A stretch of DNA of 64,000 nucleotides from DYRB01 sp963845265. GTDB lineage: Bacteria > Pseudomonadota > Gammaproteobacteria > Chromatiales > Chromatiaceae. Positions 8,453 through 18,440 of this stretch are shown piece by piece. The stretch is taken from NCBI GenBank assembly GCA_963845265.1, contig CAWJRN010000003.1, positions 62,001 through 126,000 of the forward strand, in the 5' to 3' direction. Position numbers and translations under genes: made by a program. The number at the start of each line of letters is the position of its first letter. Position 1 is the stretch's first letter. The notes under the pieces were generated by a model. It saw only the letters and a program-made list of their open reading frames with translations. It was not told the DNA's origin and did no database searches.

Positions 8453-11400
8453 TTACCGGCCGCCGCCCATCCGGCCCTCCTCGCTCAACCGCCCGTAGAC
8501 CTGGTCCAGCATCCAAGCCCGAAAGAAGTCCCCCAGTGCCTGGTCCTGGAACACCTTGTTGATGAAGTCCCCGTGTTTCTCGTGGCGGCTGACGAGTGCG
8601 TCGTCCAGGGCCTCAGCGAACGGGACCGAGAAGTTGCCCTTGTCGTTGACCTTGGCGGCCTGCTGAAGGGCCGCGTCGGCGGCGAGCTGGTCGGTGACGC
8701 CGTCCACCAGGTCCTGGGCATCGAAGTCGGTTCCGAAGCGCGTGTTGATGACCTCGATGATGGTGGAGAGCCTCTCCTTGGGCGCCTTGCCCTTGCCGGT
8801 ACCGGTGTACTCGGGTCCGGGCAGCTCACCAACGCCTTGGGGCTTCAGCCCGAGGTCACCCTCCGACTCCAGCTTCAGCTTGAGGGAGGCGAGCACCACG
8901 TCGTCGCCCAGGTCCACCGGGCCGCCTGAGTCCGGCCGCGGGAGCTTGCGCAGCAACATCCGGCCGAAGGTGTAGAGCTTCTCCAGGTCCGGATCGGCGA
9001 AGGGCACGATCTGGCCGAGGAAGCCGTAGAGGTTCTTGAAGGCCGTGAGCTTGCCGCGGAACTCTTCTTGCCGCTGTTGCCCTGCCTCGTCGGCGTCGCT
9101 GGTCCTCAGGGCCTTGAAGCGGTCCACGGCGGGATCGAGCCAGGCGTTGAGCTTGGCATTGTCCGCCAGCTTCTGCTCGCCCTTGAGCTTGAAGAAGACG
9201 GCCGCGAAGCCGTCCACCTCCGAGGGGGTGTAGAGCTGGAACTGCGCCAGCTCGTGCTCCAGCTCGTAGAGGCGCTGGGGGTCCACCTCGTCGGCCGTGG
9301 TCGTGGTCTCGTAGTAATCCTGGAAGCTCGCCAGGATGGCCTCGCGCTCGTTGACGAAGTCGAGCACGAAGGCCTCCTCCTTGCCCGGGTAGGTCCGGTT
9401 CAATCGGGACAGGGTTTGCACCGCCTGGATGCCGTCCAGTCGCTTGTCCACGTACATGGCGCACAGGAGCGGCTGATCGAAGCCGGTCTGGTACTTGTTG
9501 GCGACGATGAGCACCTGGTACAGGTCGCTGGCGAACTTGTCCGGCAGCTCGGTCTCCTTGATGGGCTTCCCGTTGAGGTCAGGCGTTCATCCCCGGCTCG
9601 GTGTAGGTCAGGTTCGGCACATCCGGGTCCTGGACCTCCCCGGAGAAGGCCACCAGGCAGCGGATGTCTCCATAGCCCTTCTCCTTCAGGTAGGCGTCGA
9701 AGGCCTGCTTGTACCTGACCGCCATCAGCCGCGAGCCGGTGACCAGCATCGCCTTGGCGCGCCCCTTCAGCTTGTGCATCACGCAGGAGCGGAAGTGCTC
9801 GACGATGATCTCGGTCTTCTGGGCAATGTTGGTGGGGTGCAGGTTGACGAAGCGGGCCAGGGCCGACGCGGCCTTGCGCTTGTCCAGCTCAGGGTCCTCG
9901 GAGACGGCCTTGGCGAGCTGGAAGAAGCGCTTGTAGGTGGTGTAGCCCTTGAGCACGTCGAGGATGAAGCCCTCCTCGATGGCCTGGCGCATGGAGTAGA
10001 GATGAAAGGGCGCGGGCTTTCCGTCTGACCCTCTATGGCCGAACAGCTCCAGGGTCTTGTGCTTGGGCGTCGCCGTGAAGGCGAAGAAGCTCATGTTGGG
10101 CTGGGGCCCGCGAAACAGGGCGGCGCGCAGCGCAAGCTGATCCGGGGCCGAGAGGTCCTCGCCTTCCTCCTGGAGCTTGGCGGCGATGGAGCTGTCCGAG
10201 AGCAGCTCCTTGACGGTGACCGCCATCTCCCCGCTCTGGGACGAGTGGGCCTCATCGACGATCAGCGCGTAGCGGCGGTCGGGCAGGTGCTCGATCTTGT
10301 CCTGGATGAAGCCGAACTTGTGGATGGTGGAGATGATGATGGGCACGCCTGCGGCCAGGGCGTCGGCGAGCTGGGCGGAGTTGGTGTCGATCTTCTCCAC
10401 CACGCCGGTCTTGTGCTCGAACTGGTAGATGGTCTCCTGCAACTGCTGATCCAGGACCTTGCGGTCGGTCAGCACCACCACTGCGTCGTAGACCTTGCGG
10501 TCCTGCGCATCGTGCAGAGAGGCCAGCCGGTGCGCGAGCCAGGCGATGGAGTTGGACTTGCCCGATCCGGCCGAATGCTGCACCAGGTAGTTGGTGCCCG
10601 CACCCTGCTCCCGCGCGGCGGCTACCAGGAGGCGCACGCAGTCCATCTGGTGGTAGCGGGGAAAGATCATGGTCTCAGTGGTGGTGACCTTGCCGCTGTT
10701 GGGGTCCGTGCGCTGCTCCGTCTGCAGATGGACGAAGCGCCCTACCAGATCGAGCAGACTGTCGCGCTGCCAGACGGCCTCCCACAGGTAGCTGGTGCGG
10801 TGCCTACCCTCCACGGCCGGGTTTCCGGCGCCCTGCTCGAAGCCCCGGTTGAAGGGCAGGAAGCGGGTGGAGAGCCCGCGCAGCCGGGTGGTCATCCAGA
10901 CCTCGTCGGTGTCCAGGGCGAAATGGACCAGGGCGCGGGTCTTGAAGCGGAAGATCGGGGCGTTCGGGTCCCGGTCCTCCTTGTACTGTTGCCGGGCATG
11001 GCCCGCCTTCTGGCCGGTGATCGGGTTCTTCAGCTCGGCGGAGGCGATGGGCAGACCGTTGAGGAAGATCGCCAGGTCCAGCTCATTGTCGTTCTTGGGG
11101 TCATAGCGGAGCTGGCGCACCACCCGCAGGCGGTTCTGCTGGTAGAGATCCCAGACTGCGGGGTTGAGGTTATGGCCGGGGGCGAAGTAGGCGAGCCGGA
11201 TCTCCTGGCCGTGGAACTTGAAGCCCTGGCGCAGCACCGACAGCGCCCCGCGCTGATCCATGACCTTGCACAGGGCATCGAGGAAGATGCCCTCCAGCGC
11301 CGCCCCGTGGATCGCCTGGAGCTTGGCCCAGGGCTTGGGCTGGGTGGCCTGGACGAAGGCGATGACATCGGACGGGATCAGGGCGCGTTGGACGTCGTAG

Positions 11401-11525
11401 CCCGCATGGACGGCCAAGGCCTCGTCGGGATCGAAGCTCGTCCGGCCCCGAGGCTCATAGCCACCGTGGAGCACCAGGTGCTCCACGATGAGCTTTTCGA
11501 AGGCGTCTTCGGTGTGGATCTTCAT
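8453..11525 (-). pseudogene. hsdR: type I restriction enzyme HsdR (frameshifted)
   Basis: Two adjoining frames add up to about 1024 aa, the normal HsdR length. Start ATG 11525 (MKIHTEDAFEKLIVEHL) matches the family N-terminus; an ATG at 11561 in frame has a better ribosome site (AGGAGG) but adds non-homologous residues. Visible: nuclease motif with catalytic ELK (ASAELKN, about residue 163), Walker A HSAGSGKSNS (about 318), DEAH helicase box (VDEAHSSQSG, about 423) and a FTATPKHKTLE motif. At about 9588 one extra T breaks the frame; removing it restores MNADLNGKPIKETEL. ATP-dependent translocase/nuclease subunit of an R-M system whose M and S genes upstream are also broken. Confidence 0.85.
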
Positions 11526-11532
11526 GCCGGCG

Positions 11533-11697
11533 TCAGCCCCCGAACTCCCGATCAAGGCCATTCAATGCCTCCTGGGTCTGCTCGGCATTGCAAAAGCCCT
11601 CGCGGTCCATGCCCTGGGTGTAGTCGGCGATCCGCTCGACGGCCTGGAGCATGTGCCCCAGATAGTCGCGCAGGCGCGGATCGGACAGGCGCGTCAT
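11533..11697 (-). pseudogene. truncated HEPN/DUF86 toxin (HepT-like)
   Basis: Starts at an ATG overlapping the mntA stop (ATGA), the usual coupling of MNT-HEPN pairs. The 54-aa product opens like DUF86 toxins (LSDPRLRDYLGHML, then VERIADYTQGMDREGF) up to TQEAL, then ends after ten unrelated residues. About two thirds of the family, including the C-terminal RxxxxxH catalytic region, is missing. The break lies at the junction with hsdR: its last codons carry the AGGAGG that precedes ATG 11561. Deletion remnant. Confidence 0.7.
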
Positions 11698-11984
11698 ACC
11701 GGCTTTGCGTCCCGCAGGATCGCGGCCCGAAACCCCTCGGGCAGCGCCCCCGGGGTGAGTACGTCCACCTCCACCCCCAGGAGCGTCTTGAGCTCGTACC
11801 GGATTCCGCCCAGGTCGAGGAGTGTCATCCCCTCCAGCGGTTCGACCAGCAGATCGAGATCGCTGTCTTCCCGATCCAGCCCCGAGAGCACCGAGCCGAA
11901 TACCCGCGCGTCGCGCGCCCGATGCCGCTCCACAATCCGTGCAATCTCCGACCGATGTTCAAGCAATGCCTGGGATGGCCTCAC
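11694..11984 (-). CDS. MNT-domain nucleotidyltransferase antitoxin (MntA-like)
   Basis: 96 aa, GTG start at 11984 with GAGG 9 nt upstream. Minimal nucleotidyltransferase: helix EHRSEIARIVERH, then VFGSVLSGLDREDSDLDLLV, which is the complete GSx10DxD metal/nucleotide motif. Members of this family are antitoxins that AMPylate a partner HEPN toxin. The partner gene directly downstream is truncated, so this copy is an orphan antitoxin embedded in the hsd locus. It looks intact and could still be expressed. Confidence 0.85.
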   Translation of the reverse strand: MRPSQALLEHRSEIARIVERHRARDARVFGSVLSGLDREDSDLDLLVEPLEGMTLLDLGGIRYELKTLLGVEVDVLTPGALPEGFRAAILRDAKPV

Positions 11985-12000
11985 GATTCCAATCCTCTGT

Positions 12001-12141
12001 CTAGTTCTCGACGATGCGAGCCTTCATCTCGTCGTAGAGCGCGAGGATATCGCGCATCTTCGCGGCATTCTCCCTCGCCTGCTCGCTGACGGCCTCCAGG
12101 AAAAACCTCACCCACCCGGACCAGTCCCCGGCTCCGCGTAG
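12001..12141 (-). pseudogene. C-terminal remnant of a Fic-family protein
   Basis: On the minus strand the frame ending at TAG 12003-12001 reads AGDWSGWVRFFLEAVSEQ, then AREN, MRDILALYDEMKARIVEN. This is the typical C-terminal helical end of stand-alone Fic/DUF4172-type AMP transferases (xGDWxxWxRFFLxxV). The catalytic HPFxxGNGR part is absent. The remnant ends exactly where repeat copy B begins, so insertion of, or recombination at, the repeat probably removed the rest. Confidence 0.6.
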
Positions 12142-12232
12142 GATGGGTAGAGGGCAGCGAAACCCAGCGTTGGCAGGCACCCAAGCCGTTGATTGCTGGG
12201 TTTCGCTACGCTCAACCCAGCCTACGGATCTT
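12142..12232 (-). repeat. 91-bp palindromic repeat, copy B (inverted relative to copy A)
   Basis: Reverse complement of this stretch matches 5286-5376 over its full 91 bp with about six mismatches. It separates the Fic remnant from the hsdS remnant. The two copies lie 6.8 kb apart as inverted repeats. Confidence 0.8.
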
Positions 12233-12416
12233 GCTGGAGATTCTTAAATTGCGGCGGACCACGATCTGGGCGGCGCGACGCATTTGCCGTCGGGCTCTGA
12301 CGAGAGGCACAGACGCCGGGCATCCCGTTGTTTTGCAGATACACGGCGTTGGTGTGGCGGCAACCTACAGTGACCTCGGATGTATCACCGAACGTTGAGA
12401 GGGTCGTGGTACGTGG
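12233..12416. other. short gene-free stretch inside the decayed defence locus
   Basis: No convincing reading frame on either strand. It lies between repeat copy B and the hsdS remnant and is probably decayed coding sequence whose origin is not recognisable. Confidence 0.4.
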
Positions 12417-13740
12417 TTAGCGATACTTCATTGTTCGACCTCCACCCTCCACTTCCCAGTCGACGGACTCAGTGATCAACGCTTCTCTATACTCGCTGAG
12501 TCGTGCGAGCTGCTGGTGGATGACCTCACCCGCTGCTGCGAGCCAGGCATGGACCGAGGAGACACGGTCAGCAATTTCCCGCTGCTCGGCCACCGGGGGG
12601 ACAGGAACCTGGATGTCGGCAATGCGATCCTGGGCAATGTGGTCATGGTCGTGGTTGTGGCCAAGGCAACCAGCCGCTGCCGGACCAGAGCGGAGTTGAG
12701 GTAGTTCACGAGGAACACGGGCTCGATGACTTGCGGGTCGGGACGTGCTCCGACGAGGTGGCACTCAGATACAGTCTGCTCGGGCGGTTCAGCACGCACG
12801 CGGAGGCGGCTACGCCCTCGAGTTTGAGCGAGCGATCTGACAAAGAATATGTCGCCGTGTCGAACTCCGAAGGTCCGCTGTTCAGCGGCGGATCGCCTCG
12901 ACCCGGTCACAAGCTGTCCCAGTTGACCACGGTAGGTGTCCCGGTAGATGTCACCCACATTGACGAGGGTCACTCCTCGACCGAACTCGTCCTTCTTCTT
13001 GAAGAGACCATTGCGTAGGCCCCGCCCCTAACACGAACTTCAGCCGCTTGACCTCCCAATGCGCCGGTATCTCCCCAATCCACGGGATGCCGGAGTCCTT
13101 CATCGGCACGGTGGGGTCGAGGCCCTTGGTCACCGCCTGGTTGATGAGGGCGGCGCGCTCCTCGGCCAGCAGGTCCAGGAGCTTGCGCTTCTTCTCGATC
13201 AGGGCGTCGATGGCGGCGGTCTTTTCGTCGAGGTAGTCGGCGATGGCTTTTTGGGTGGGGAGCGGCGGAACGGGAGTCGAGTATCGCGCACGATCTCGGA
13301 CGCGTTCGTGCCTGGTCGACAGCCGACGGTACTTGCACAGACCTCGTCAACGCACGGACTCGAGCTGAGTCACGTAGCCAAGAACTCGGCGGAGTCAGAC
13401 GTCGGTTGGGCGACACGACGCGGACGCTGTCGAGTCGATCAGTAGCCTACGTCATCCGAGGAGCGCGCAACCGCGCGGCTCTCTGCCGACTCTCGAGACC
13501 AGGGCGTGATCATGCGCGAACTACACGTCGCCATCCTGGAGAACGCCGCTGCATCGCCTCGATTCAGCGTTCAATGCAGCCCGCTGAGCTGACTGACGTA
13601 TGTCGATGTCACCGGATGTCTCGCCCATGGTCGTGCCATCAGGCACGAGTGCTGACTTGATCTCGTGCGGCATACCTGATAGCCAGCCGAGTCACAGTCG
13701 TGCCTATCTGAGGCCGCCAACGCGTCGCAGTCGCACTGAC
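12417..13740 (-). pseudogene. hsdS: type I specificity subunit HsdS, heavily frameshifted
   Basis: HsdS pieces appear in order but in different minus-strand frames. There is a decayed first target-recognition domain (fragments GVLQDGDV near 13530 and VPPLPTQKAIADYLDEKTAA near 13255), the central conserved helix (KRKLLDLLAEERAALINQ), and then the start of the second half (MKDSGIPWIGEIPAHWEVKR, about 13105-13048). The second recognition domain follows (LVNVGDIYRDTY to about 12620), and last the C-terminal helix (PPVAEQREIADRV, RLSEYREALITESV). At least four frame changes and in-frame stops are needed, so the gene is dead even if some indels are sequencing errors. DNA-sequence recognition subunit of the adjacent HsdM/HsdR. 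Confidence 0.75.
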
Positions 13741-15815
13741 CAGGCGCGTCACGCAAGACCCTCCCCAACATCCCCTGAATCTCCGCCTCCAGCGCCTCGA
13801 TCTCCCCGCGAATCTCCGCCAGCGGCCGCGGCGGCTGGTAGACATAGAAGTGCCGGGTGAAGGGGATCTCGTAGCCGACCTTGGTCTTGGTGTGGTCCAC
13901 CCAGGCGTCCGGCACATGGGGCAGGACCTCGCGGGCCATGTAGGCGTCGATGTCCTCGGTGAGCGGCACGTTCTCGTAGTCGCGCAGGTCCGTATCGGGC
14001 TCGGGCTGACCCTTGACCATGCACACCTCGGCGGTCTCGTCCCGCTCCGAGAGGGCGCTCAGCACGGCCTTGAGGACGGGGGCGGGGAGCTGGACGCCTT
14101 GGGCTCGGGCGGCGGCCTTGAGGTCTTTGGTAAAGGCGTCCCGATCCTTGTACAGGATCTCCGCATCCAACGCCTGGAGCACGCCGAGCACGGCCTCTTG
14201 CATTGCCTTGCCGGCGGCGATCTCGACCTCCCCGGCAGCCCCCTTCTTCTTACTTGTCGCGAGCGCTTGCCACGCCTTCTCCTCACCCAGACGCTCGATG
14301 CGCTCGCGACTGGCCTGGAAGTTGAGCTTGAGCGGGCGCTCGACGGTGATGCGATTGAAGCCGAAGTCCACGTTGTCGAAGATCTTGACCTCGGAGACTG
14401 TCACTGTCTGGCTCGAACTCGGCATAGAGCCGGGTCAGGGCGTCGATGTGCTCGGCCCCCAGCTCTTTGCGCTTGTTGCCGAGGGATTTGCGCATCTTGC
14501 GGAAGTGGCTGACCCCGTTGATGAGCTGGACCTTGCCCTTGCGCTCCGGGGCCTTGCGGTTGGTGACCAGCCAGATGTAGGTGCTGATGCCGGTGTTGTA
14601 GAACATCTGGTCCGGCAGGGCGACGATGGCCTCCAGCCAGTCGTTCTCGATGATCCAGCGGCGGATGTTGCTCTCGCCGGAGTCGGCGCTGCCGGTGAAG
14701 AGCGGCGAGCCGTTGAAGACGATGGCGAGGCGGCTGCCGCCCTGATCCGGGCTCTTCATCTTGCTCAGCATGTGCAGCAGGAACAGCAGCGAGCCGTCGT
14801 TCTTGCGCGGCAGCCCCGGGCCGAAGCGCCCGGCGTGGCCGCGGGTCTCGTGCTCGTCGCGCACCGCCTTCTCGGCCTTGGACCAGTCCACGCCGAAGGG
14901 CGGGTTGCTGATCAGGTAGTCGGCCTTGAGGCCGGGCAGTCCATCGGCGTTGAAGGAGTTGCCGCACTTGATGTTGTCGGCCGCCTGGCCCTTGACCAGC
15001 ATGTCGGCCTTGCAGATGGCGTAGGACTCGTCGTTCAGCTCCTGGCCGTAGACCTGGAGCCGCGCCTGGGGGTTGAGCCGGCCGAGGTAGTCCTCCGCCA
15101 CCGAGAGCATGCCGCCGGTGCCGCAGGCGGGGTCGTACATCTTGCGCACGATGCCGGGCTGGTGCAGGGCCTGGTCGTCCTCCGCGAACAGCAGGTTGAC
15201 CATGAAGCGGATGACCTCGCGCGGGGTGAAGTGCTCGCCGGCGGTCTCGTTGGACTGCTCCGAGAAGCGGCGGATCAGCTCCTCGAAGATGTAGCCCATC
15301 TCGTGGTTGGTGACATTGGGCTCGGGCTGGCCGTCCGGGCCTTTGGCGATGCTGCCGTCCGGGCGGCGCTGGTAGGGATGCAGGTCGATCTCGACGAACT
15401 TGCGGGCGACCAGGAACAGGAGGTCGGCGCCGTCCAGCCGGGTGATCTGGGACTCGAAGCGGAAGCGCTCCATGATGTCGCGCACATTGGCCGAGAAGCC
15501 ATGCAGGAAGCCCGTCAGGTTGGCGGCGACGTTGTTCGGGTCCTGGAGCAGCTTGGGGAAGTCCAGCCGGCTGGTGTTGTAGAAGCCCACGCCCGCGGCC
15601 TTCATCAGCATCTTCTCGCGCAGGGCCTCGGGCAGGTTGCGGGACTTGTCGTCCGCCGCCCAGACCGCCTCGCGGGTCAGGGCCAGCACCTGGTCCAGGC
15701 GCCGCAGCAAGATGAAGGGCAGGATGACGCGCCCGTATTCGGACTGCTTGTAATCCCCGCGCAGGAGGTCGGCCACGCCCCAGATGAAGCTGACCTTTTC
15801 GGAGAAGTTGTTCAT
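13741..15815 (-). pseudogene. hsdM: type I DNA methyltransferase HsdM (frameshifted)
   Basis: Start ATG 15815, MNNFSEKVSFIWGVADLLRG, the standard HsdM N-terminus. SAM-binding motif DPACGTGGML lies near residue 230 and the catalytic N6-adenine motif NPPFG near residue 305. The frame is lost at about 14400 (after LYAEFEPDSD) and the C-terminal part (SEVKIFDNVDFGFNRITVER to about GYEIPFTRHFYVYQPPRPL) continues one base over, consistent with one extra base. Past about 13760 the sequence becomes unlike HsdM and merges into the decayed hsdS. First gene of the hsdMS-(mntA-hepT)-hsdR minus-strand array. Confidence 0.85.
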
Positions 15816-15981
15816 GCGGCCTGTCGTTCCTTGGGTCCTTCGTGGTCCGCCGTGCCGTCGAAGCCCGCGGCGGAATGGAGTCTGGCATTATCGGTTGTCG
15901 GCTGGCCGTTAGGCGCGAAACCCATCGAGAGAGTCTTCGGTGGATACGCAAGCGCAGCCTGGCTCAGGTCGAGTTGCCGCC

Positions 15982-16830
15982 TTAGCTACCGGTCGCAATG
16001 GGCCGCTGGGGCGAGCGTATCCATTCGCTCCAGGAGCCGGCGTAGAGCCTGGAGCCTTTGAGCCCCGCCAGCTCCATGGCCAGCACGTTGTGGCAGGCGT
16101 TGACGCCGGAACCGCAGTTGTGGACCACCACCTCCGGCGGGCACTCGCCCAGGGCTGCGGCGAAGCGCTCGCGCAGCCGATCGGCCGACAGGAAGAGACC
16201 CTGGGCGTCGAGGTTGCCGGCCAGCGGCAGGTTGATGGCGCCGGGGATATGGCCGGCGACTGGGTCGATGGGCTCGGCCTCGCCGCGAAAACGCTCGGGG
16301 GCTCGGGCGTCCACCATCTGCACGCGGCCGGCGGCGAGCTCGCCGACCAGTTCGTCGGTGCTGACCCAGAGCCGGTTGTCCGGCCGGCCGAGGTAGGGAG
16401 CGTCGAACGCCTTCGGCACCTCGGTGACGAGCGCCCCGCCCGCGGCGCTCCAGGCCTGGATGCCGCCGTCCAGCAGGGCCACCCGCTCATGGCCGATCCA
16501 GCGCAGCAGCCACCAGAGCCGCACCGCGAATGCCCCGCCCTGGTCATCGTAGACCACCGCCAGGGTTTCCGGGCCCACCCCGGCCTGCCCAAGCAGTGCA
16601 CCCAGCCGCTCGGGGGACGGTAGCGGGTGGCGGCCGGTCTGGGGTCCGATTGGCGACGAGAGGTGGCGGTCGAGGTCAGCAAAGTACGCGCCGGGCAGGT
16701 GACCCAGGTCGTAGGCGCGCTGCCCGGCGAGCGGATCAGCCAGTGAGAACCGGCAGTCGAAGATCCGCAGGTTGGGGTCGGCCGAGCGCTCATGCAGCGC
16801 CTCGGCGGAGATCAGCGGGGACTGGGTCAT
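15982..16830 (-). CDS. sseA: thiosulfate/3-mercaptopyruvate sulfurtransferase (two rhodanese domains)
   Basis: 282 aa. A tandem ATG at 16833/16830 follows AGGAG; the second ATG gives 5-nt spacing and is preferred. Two rhodanese domains: an inactive N-terminal one (IFDCRFSLADPLAGQRAYD...GHLPGA) and a catalytic C-terminal one with active-site loop CGSGVNACHN near residue 240. The CGSGVxA loop is typical of 3-mercaptopyruvate sulfurtransferases rather than thiosulfate-specific enzymes (CRKGVT). It transfers sulfane sulfur to thiol acceptors or cyanide and is probably cytoplasmic as no signal peptide is seen. It stands alone between hsdM and the lar operon. Confidence 0.9.
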   Translation of the reverse strand: MTQSPLISAEALHERSADPNLRIFDCRFSLADPLAGQRAYDLGHLPGAYFADLDRHLSSPIGPQTGRHPLPSPERLGALLGQAGVGPETLAVVYDDQGGAFAVRLWWLLRWIGHERVALLDGGIQAWSAAGGALVTEVPKAFDAPYLGRPDNRLWVSTDELVGELAAGRVQMVDARAPERFRGEAEPIDPVAGHIPGAINLPLAGNLDAQGLFLSADRLRERFAAALGECPPEVVVHNCGSGVNACHNVLAMELAGLKGSRLYAGSWSEWIRSPQRPIATGS

Positions 16831-16943
16831 CATAGCTCCTAGGGTGTCCGATTTCGGTCATGCCTCGCGCCAGCGGGCTGCCGGTGCCGAAGGGACGTTT
16901 CGGTTGAGTCGGCCAAAGACGTTATCAAATCCCCGAGTGCGGG

Positions 16944-17628
16944 TCAGGGTTCCGCGCAGGGGCCTGGTTCGCGGCCGCGTGGCGTCATCAGCATCTTGCG
17001 GGCCGCTGCGGCCGCGCCGAAGCCGTTGTCGATGTTGACGCAGACCACGCCCGGGGAGCAGCTCGACAGCGCGCTGTGAAGTGCCACCCGACCGCCCGCG
17101 GCGACGCCGTATCCGATCGACGTCGGCACGGCGATGACGACTCCGGGCACCAGGCCCGAGAGGACGCTGAACAACGCGCCCTCCATGCCGGCCACGGCGA
17201 TCAGGACCGGGTGCTGGCGCAGCTCGTCGGCAATCGCCATCAGCCGCCAAAGGCCAGCGACGCCCACGTCCGCATAGAGCCGGGACTCGATGCCGAAGTA
17301 GTCGAGGCAGCGCCGGGCCTCGAGTGCGACCGGCAGGTCGGAGGTCCCCGCGCAGACGACGCCAACGCTGCCCGCGCCGGGCAGCGGCACCGGCTGGCCG
17401 AAGATCGCGGTGCGCGAGACCGGGTCGTAGTCGAGTCGTCCGCCGCAGTGCGGGTGCAGGGCCTCGAACTGGTCCGCGGTCAGGCGCGTGACAAGCACCG
17501 GGTGCTGCTTTTCGAACGCGTGTCCCAGCACGGACAGGATCTGCTCGTTGCTCTTGCCCTCGGCAAAGCACCGCCTCCGCCACGCCGGTGCGCGCGGCGC
17601 GGCTCCAGTCGAAGCGCAGGTCGCTCAC
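16944..17628 (-). CDS. larB: LarB, pyridinium carboxylase/hydrolase (one frameshift)
   Basis: LarB carboxylates and hydrolyses nicotinic acid adenine dinucleotide in the first step of nickel-pincer cofactor synthesis. GTG 17628 overlaps the larE stop (GTGA). The first 22 residues (VSDLRFDWSRAARTGVAEAV) are followed by one extra C at about 17565; removing it gives LCEGKSNEQILSVLGHAFEK and an open frame of about 227 aa to 16944. The C-terminal PurE-like domain is clear: VCAGTSDLPVALEA, AGMEGALFSVLSGLV and PTSIGYGVAAGG. Last gene of larACEB. Confidence 0.85.
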
Positions 17629-18440
17629 CGCACGGTTGCGGCGTCGCGCCGCTCCTGCAGGAACGCGCTGCCGCGCCGGTACGCGCAACGCCCCGCATAG
17701 CGTCGGCCCTCGGCGGCGCACAACCCGGCGACCAGCCGGTCCAGTCGATCGCCGCTGCCCGGCACAAGCCCCAGCAACTGCGGTTCGAGTTCCAGGCGGA
17801 TCCCCTCAGCCGTCACCCGGCAGCGGATGTCGCCCGGGCCGACGAGCTGGGCGACGGCATCCTCGACCGTCGCGATGAAGGCGAGGTCGCGCGCGTCGAT
17901 CGCGATGCCGGTCTCGACGCGGCTGGCCAGGCAGGGTTGCGCGGGCAGCTCCGCGATGTCGTCCAGCCGCAGGTGCGCCGCGATCGTTCGCACGGTCGCC
18001 TTGTCGATCCCGGCCTCGACGAAGGGGTGCCGGACACCGTGCTCGCGTGCGGCCTCGAGGCCAGGACGGTAGTCGCCAAGGTCGTCCAGGTTCGTGCCCG
18101 ATGCGATCGGTGCGTCGGTCAGGCCGCGGATGCGCGCATACAGGTTGGTCTTGCAATAGAAGCAGCGGTCGAGCGGATTGAGACGGTAGCGCGGGTCCGA
18201 GTACTCCCCGGCGTCGACGACCGACAGCGCCCAGCCGGCCTCGCGCGCGTGCTGCTGTACGCGCTGGGTGGCGTGCGCCGGGACGGCAGGCGAGACCGCG
18301 TGCAGCACCAGCAGGTCCAGTTGCGGCAGCCGTGACGCGACGTGGGCCAGCGTCAGGCTGTCGACGCCACCGCTCACCGCGACCGCGAGCCGCGGGAAGG
18401 TGCCGAGCACGCGCTGCAAGCGCGAGAGGGCGTCAGGCAT
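17625..18440 (-). CDS. larE: LarE, ATP-dependent sulfur-donating synthase of the nickel-pincer cofactor
   Basis: 271 aa from ATG 18440, which overlaps the end of larC by 8 nt. PP-loop motif AVSGGVDSLTLA sits at residues 19-30. It converts carboxylated nicotinate mononucleotide to the dithiocarboxylate form. Cysteines lie at RCFYCKTNLY (about residue 93) and QPCLASR (about 170). The last is the position of the sacrificial cysteine in Lactiplantibacillus LarE; together with the CxxC it may form the three-cysteine, [4Fe-4S]-type LarE. Coupled to larB by a GTGA overlap. Confidence 0.9.
   Translation of the reverse strand: MPDALSRLQRVLGTFPRLAVAVSGGVDSLTLAHVASRLPQLDLLVLHAVSPAVPAHATQRVQQHAREAGWALSVVDAGEYSDPRYRLNPLDRCFYCKTNLYARIRGLTDAPIASGTNLDDLGDYRPGLEAAREHGVRHPFVEAGIDKATVRTIAAHLRLDDIAELPAQPCLASRVETGIAIDARDLAFIATVEDAVAQLVGPGDIRCRVTAEGIRLELEPQLLGLVPGSGDRLDRLVAGLCAAEGRRYAGRCAYRRGSAFLQERRDAATVR

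Noticed and set aside
10035..12089. 684-aa plus-strand open frame opposite hsdR
   Set aside because: Antisense shadow of a GC-rich gene: composition is Gly/Val/Leu/Gln-rich without family features, while the minus strand has clear HsdR motifs.
14013..16061. 682-aa plus-strand open frame opposite hsdM
   Set aside because: Same reason: HsdM motifs are on the minus strand and the plus frame resembles nothing.
17076..18335. 419-aa plus-strand frame opposite larE/larB
   Set aside because: Arg/Gly/Ala-rich shadow; the minus strand carries the PP-loop and PurE-like motifs.
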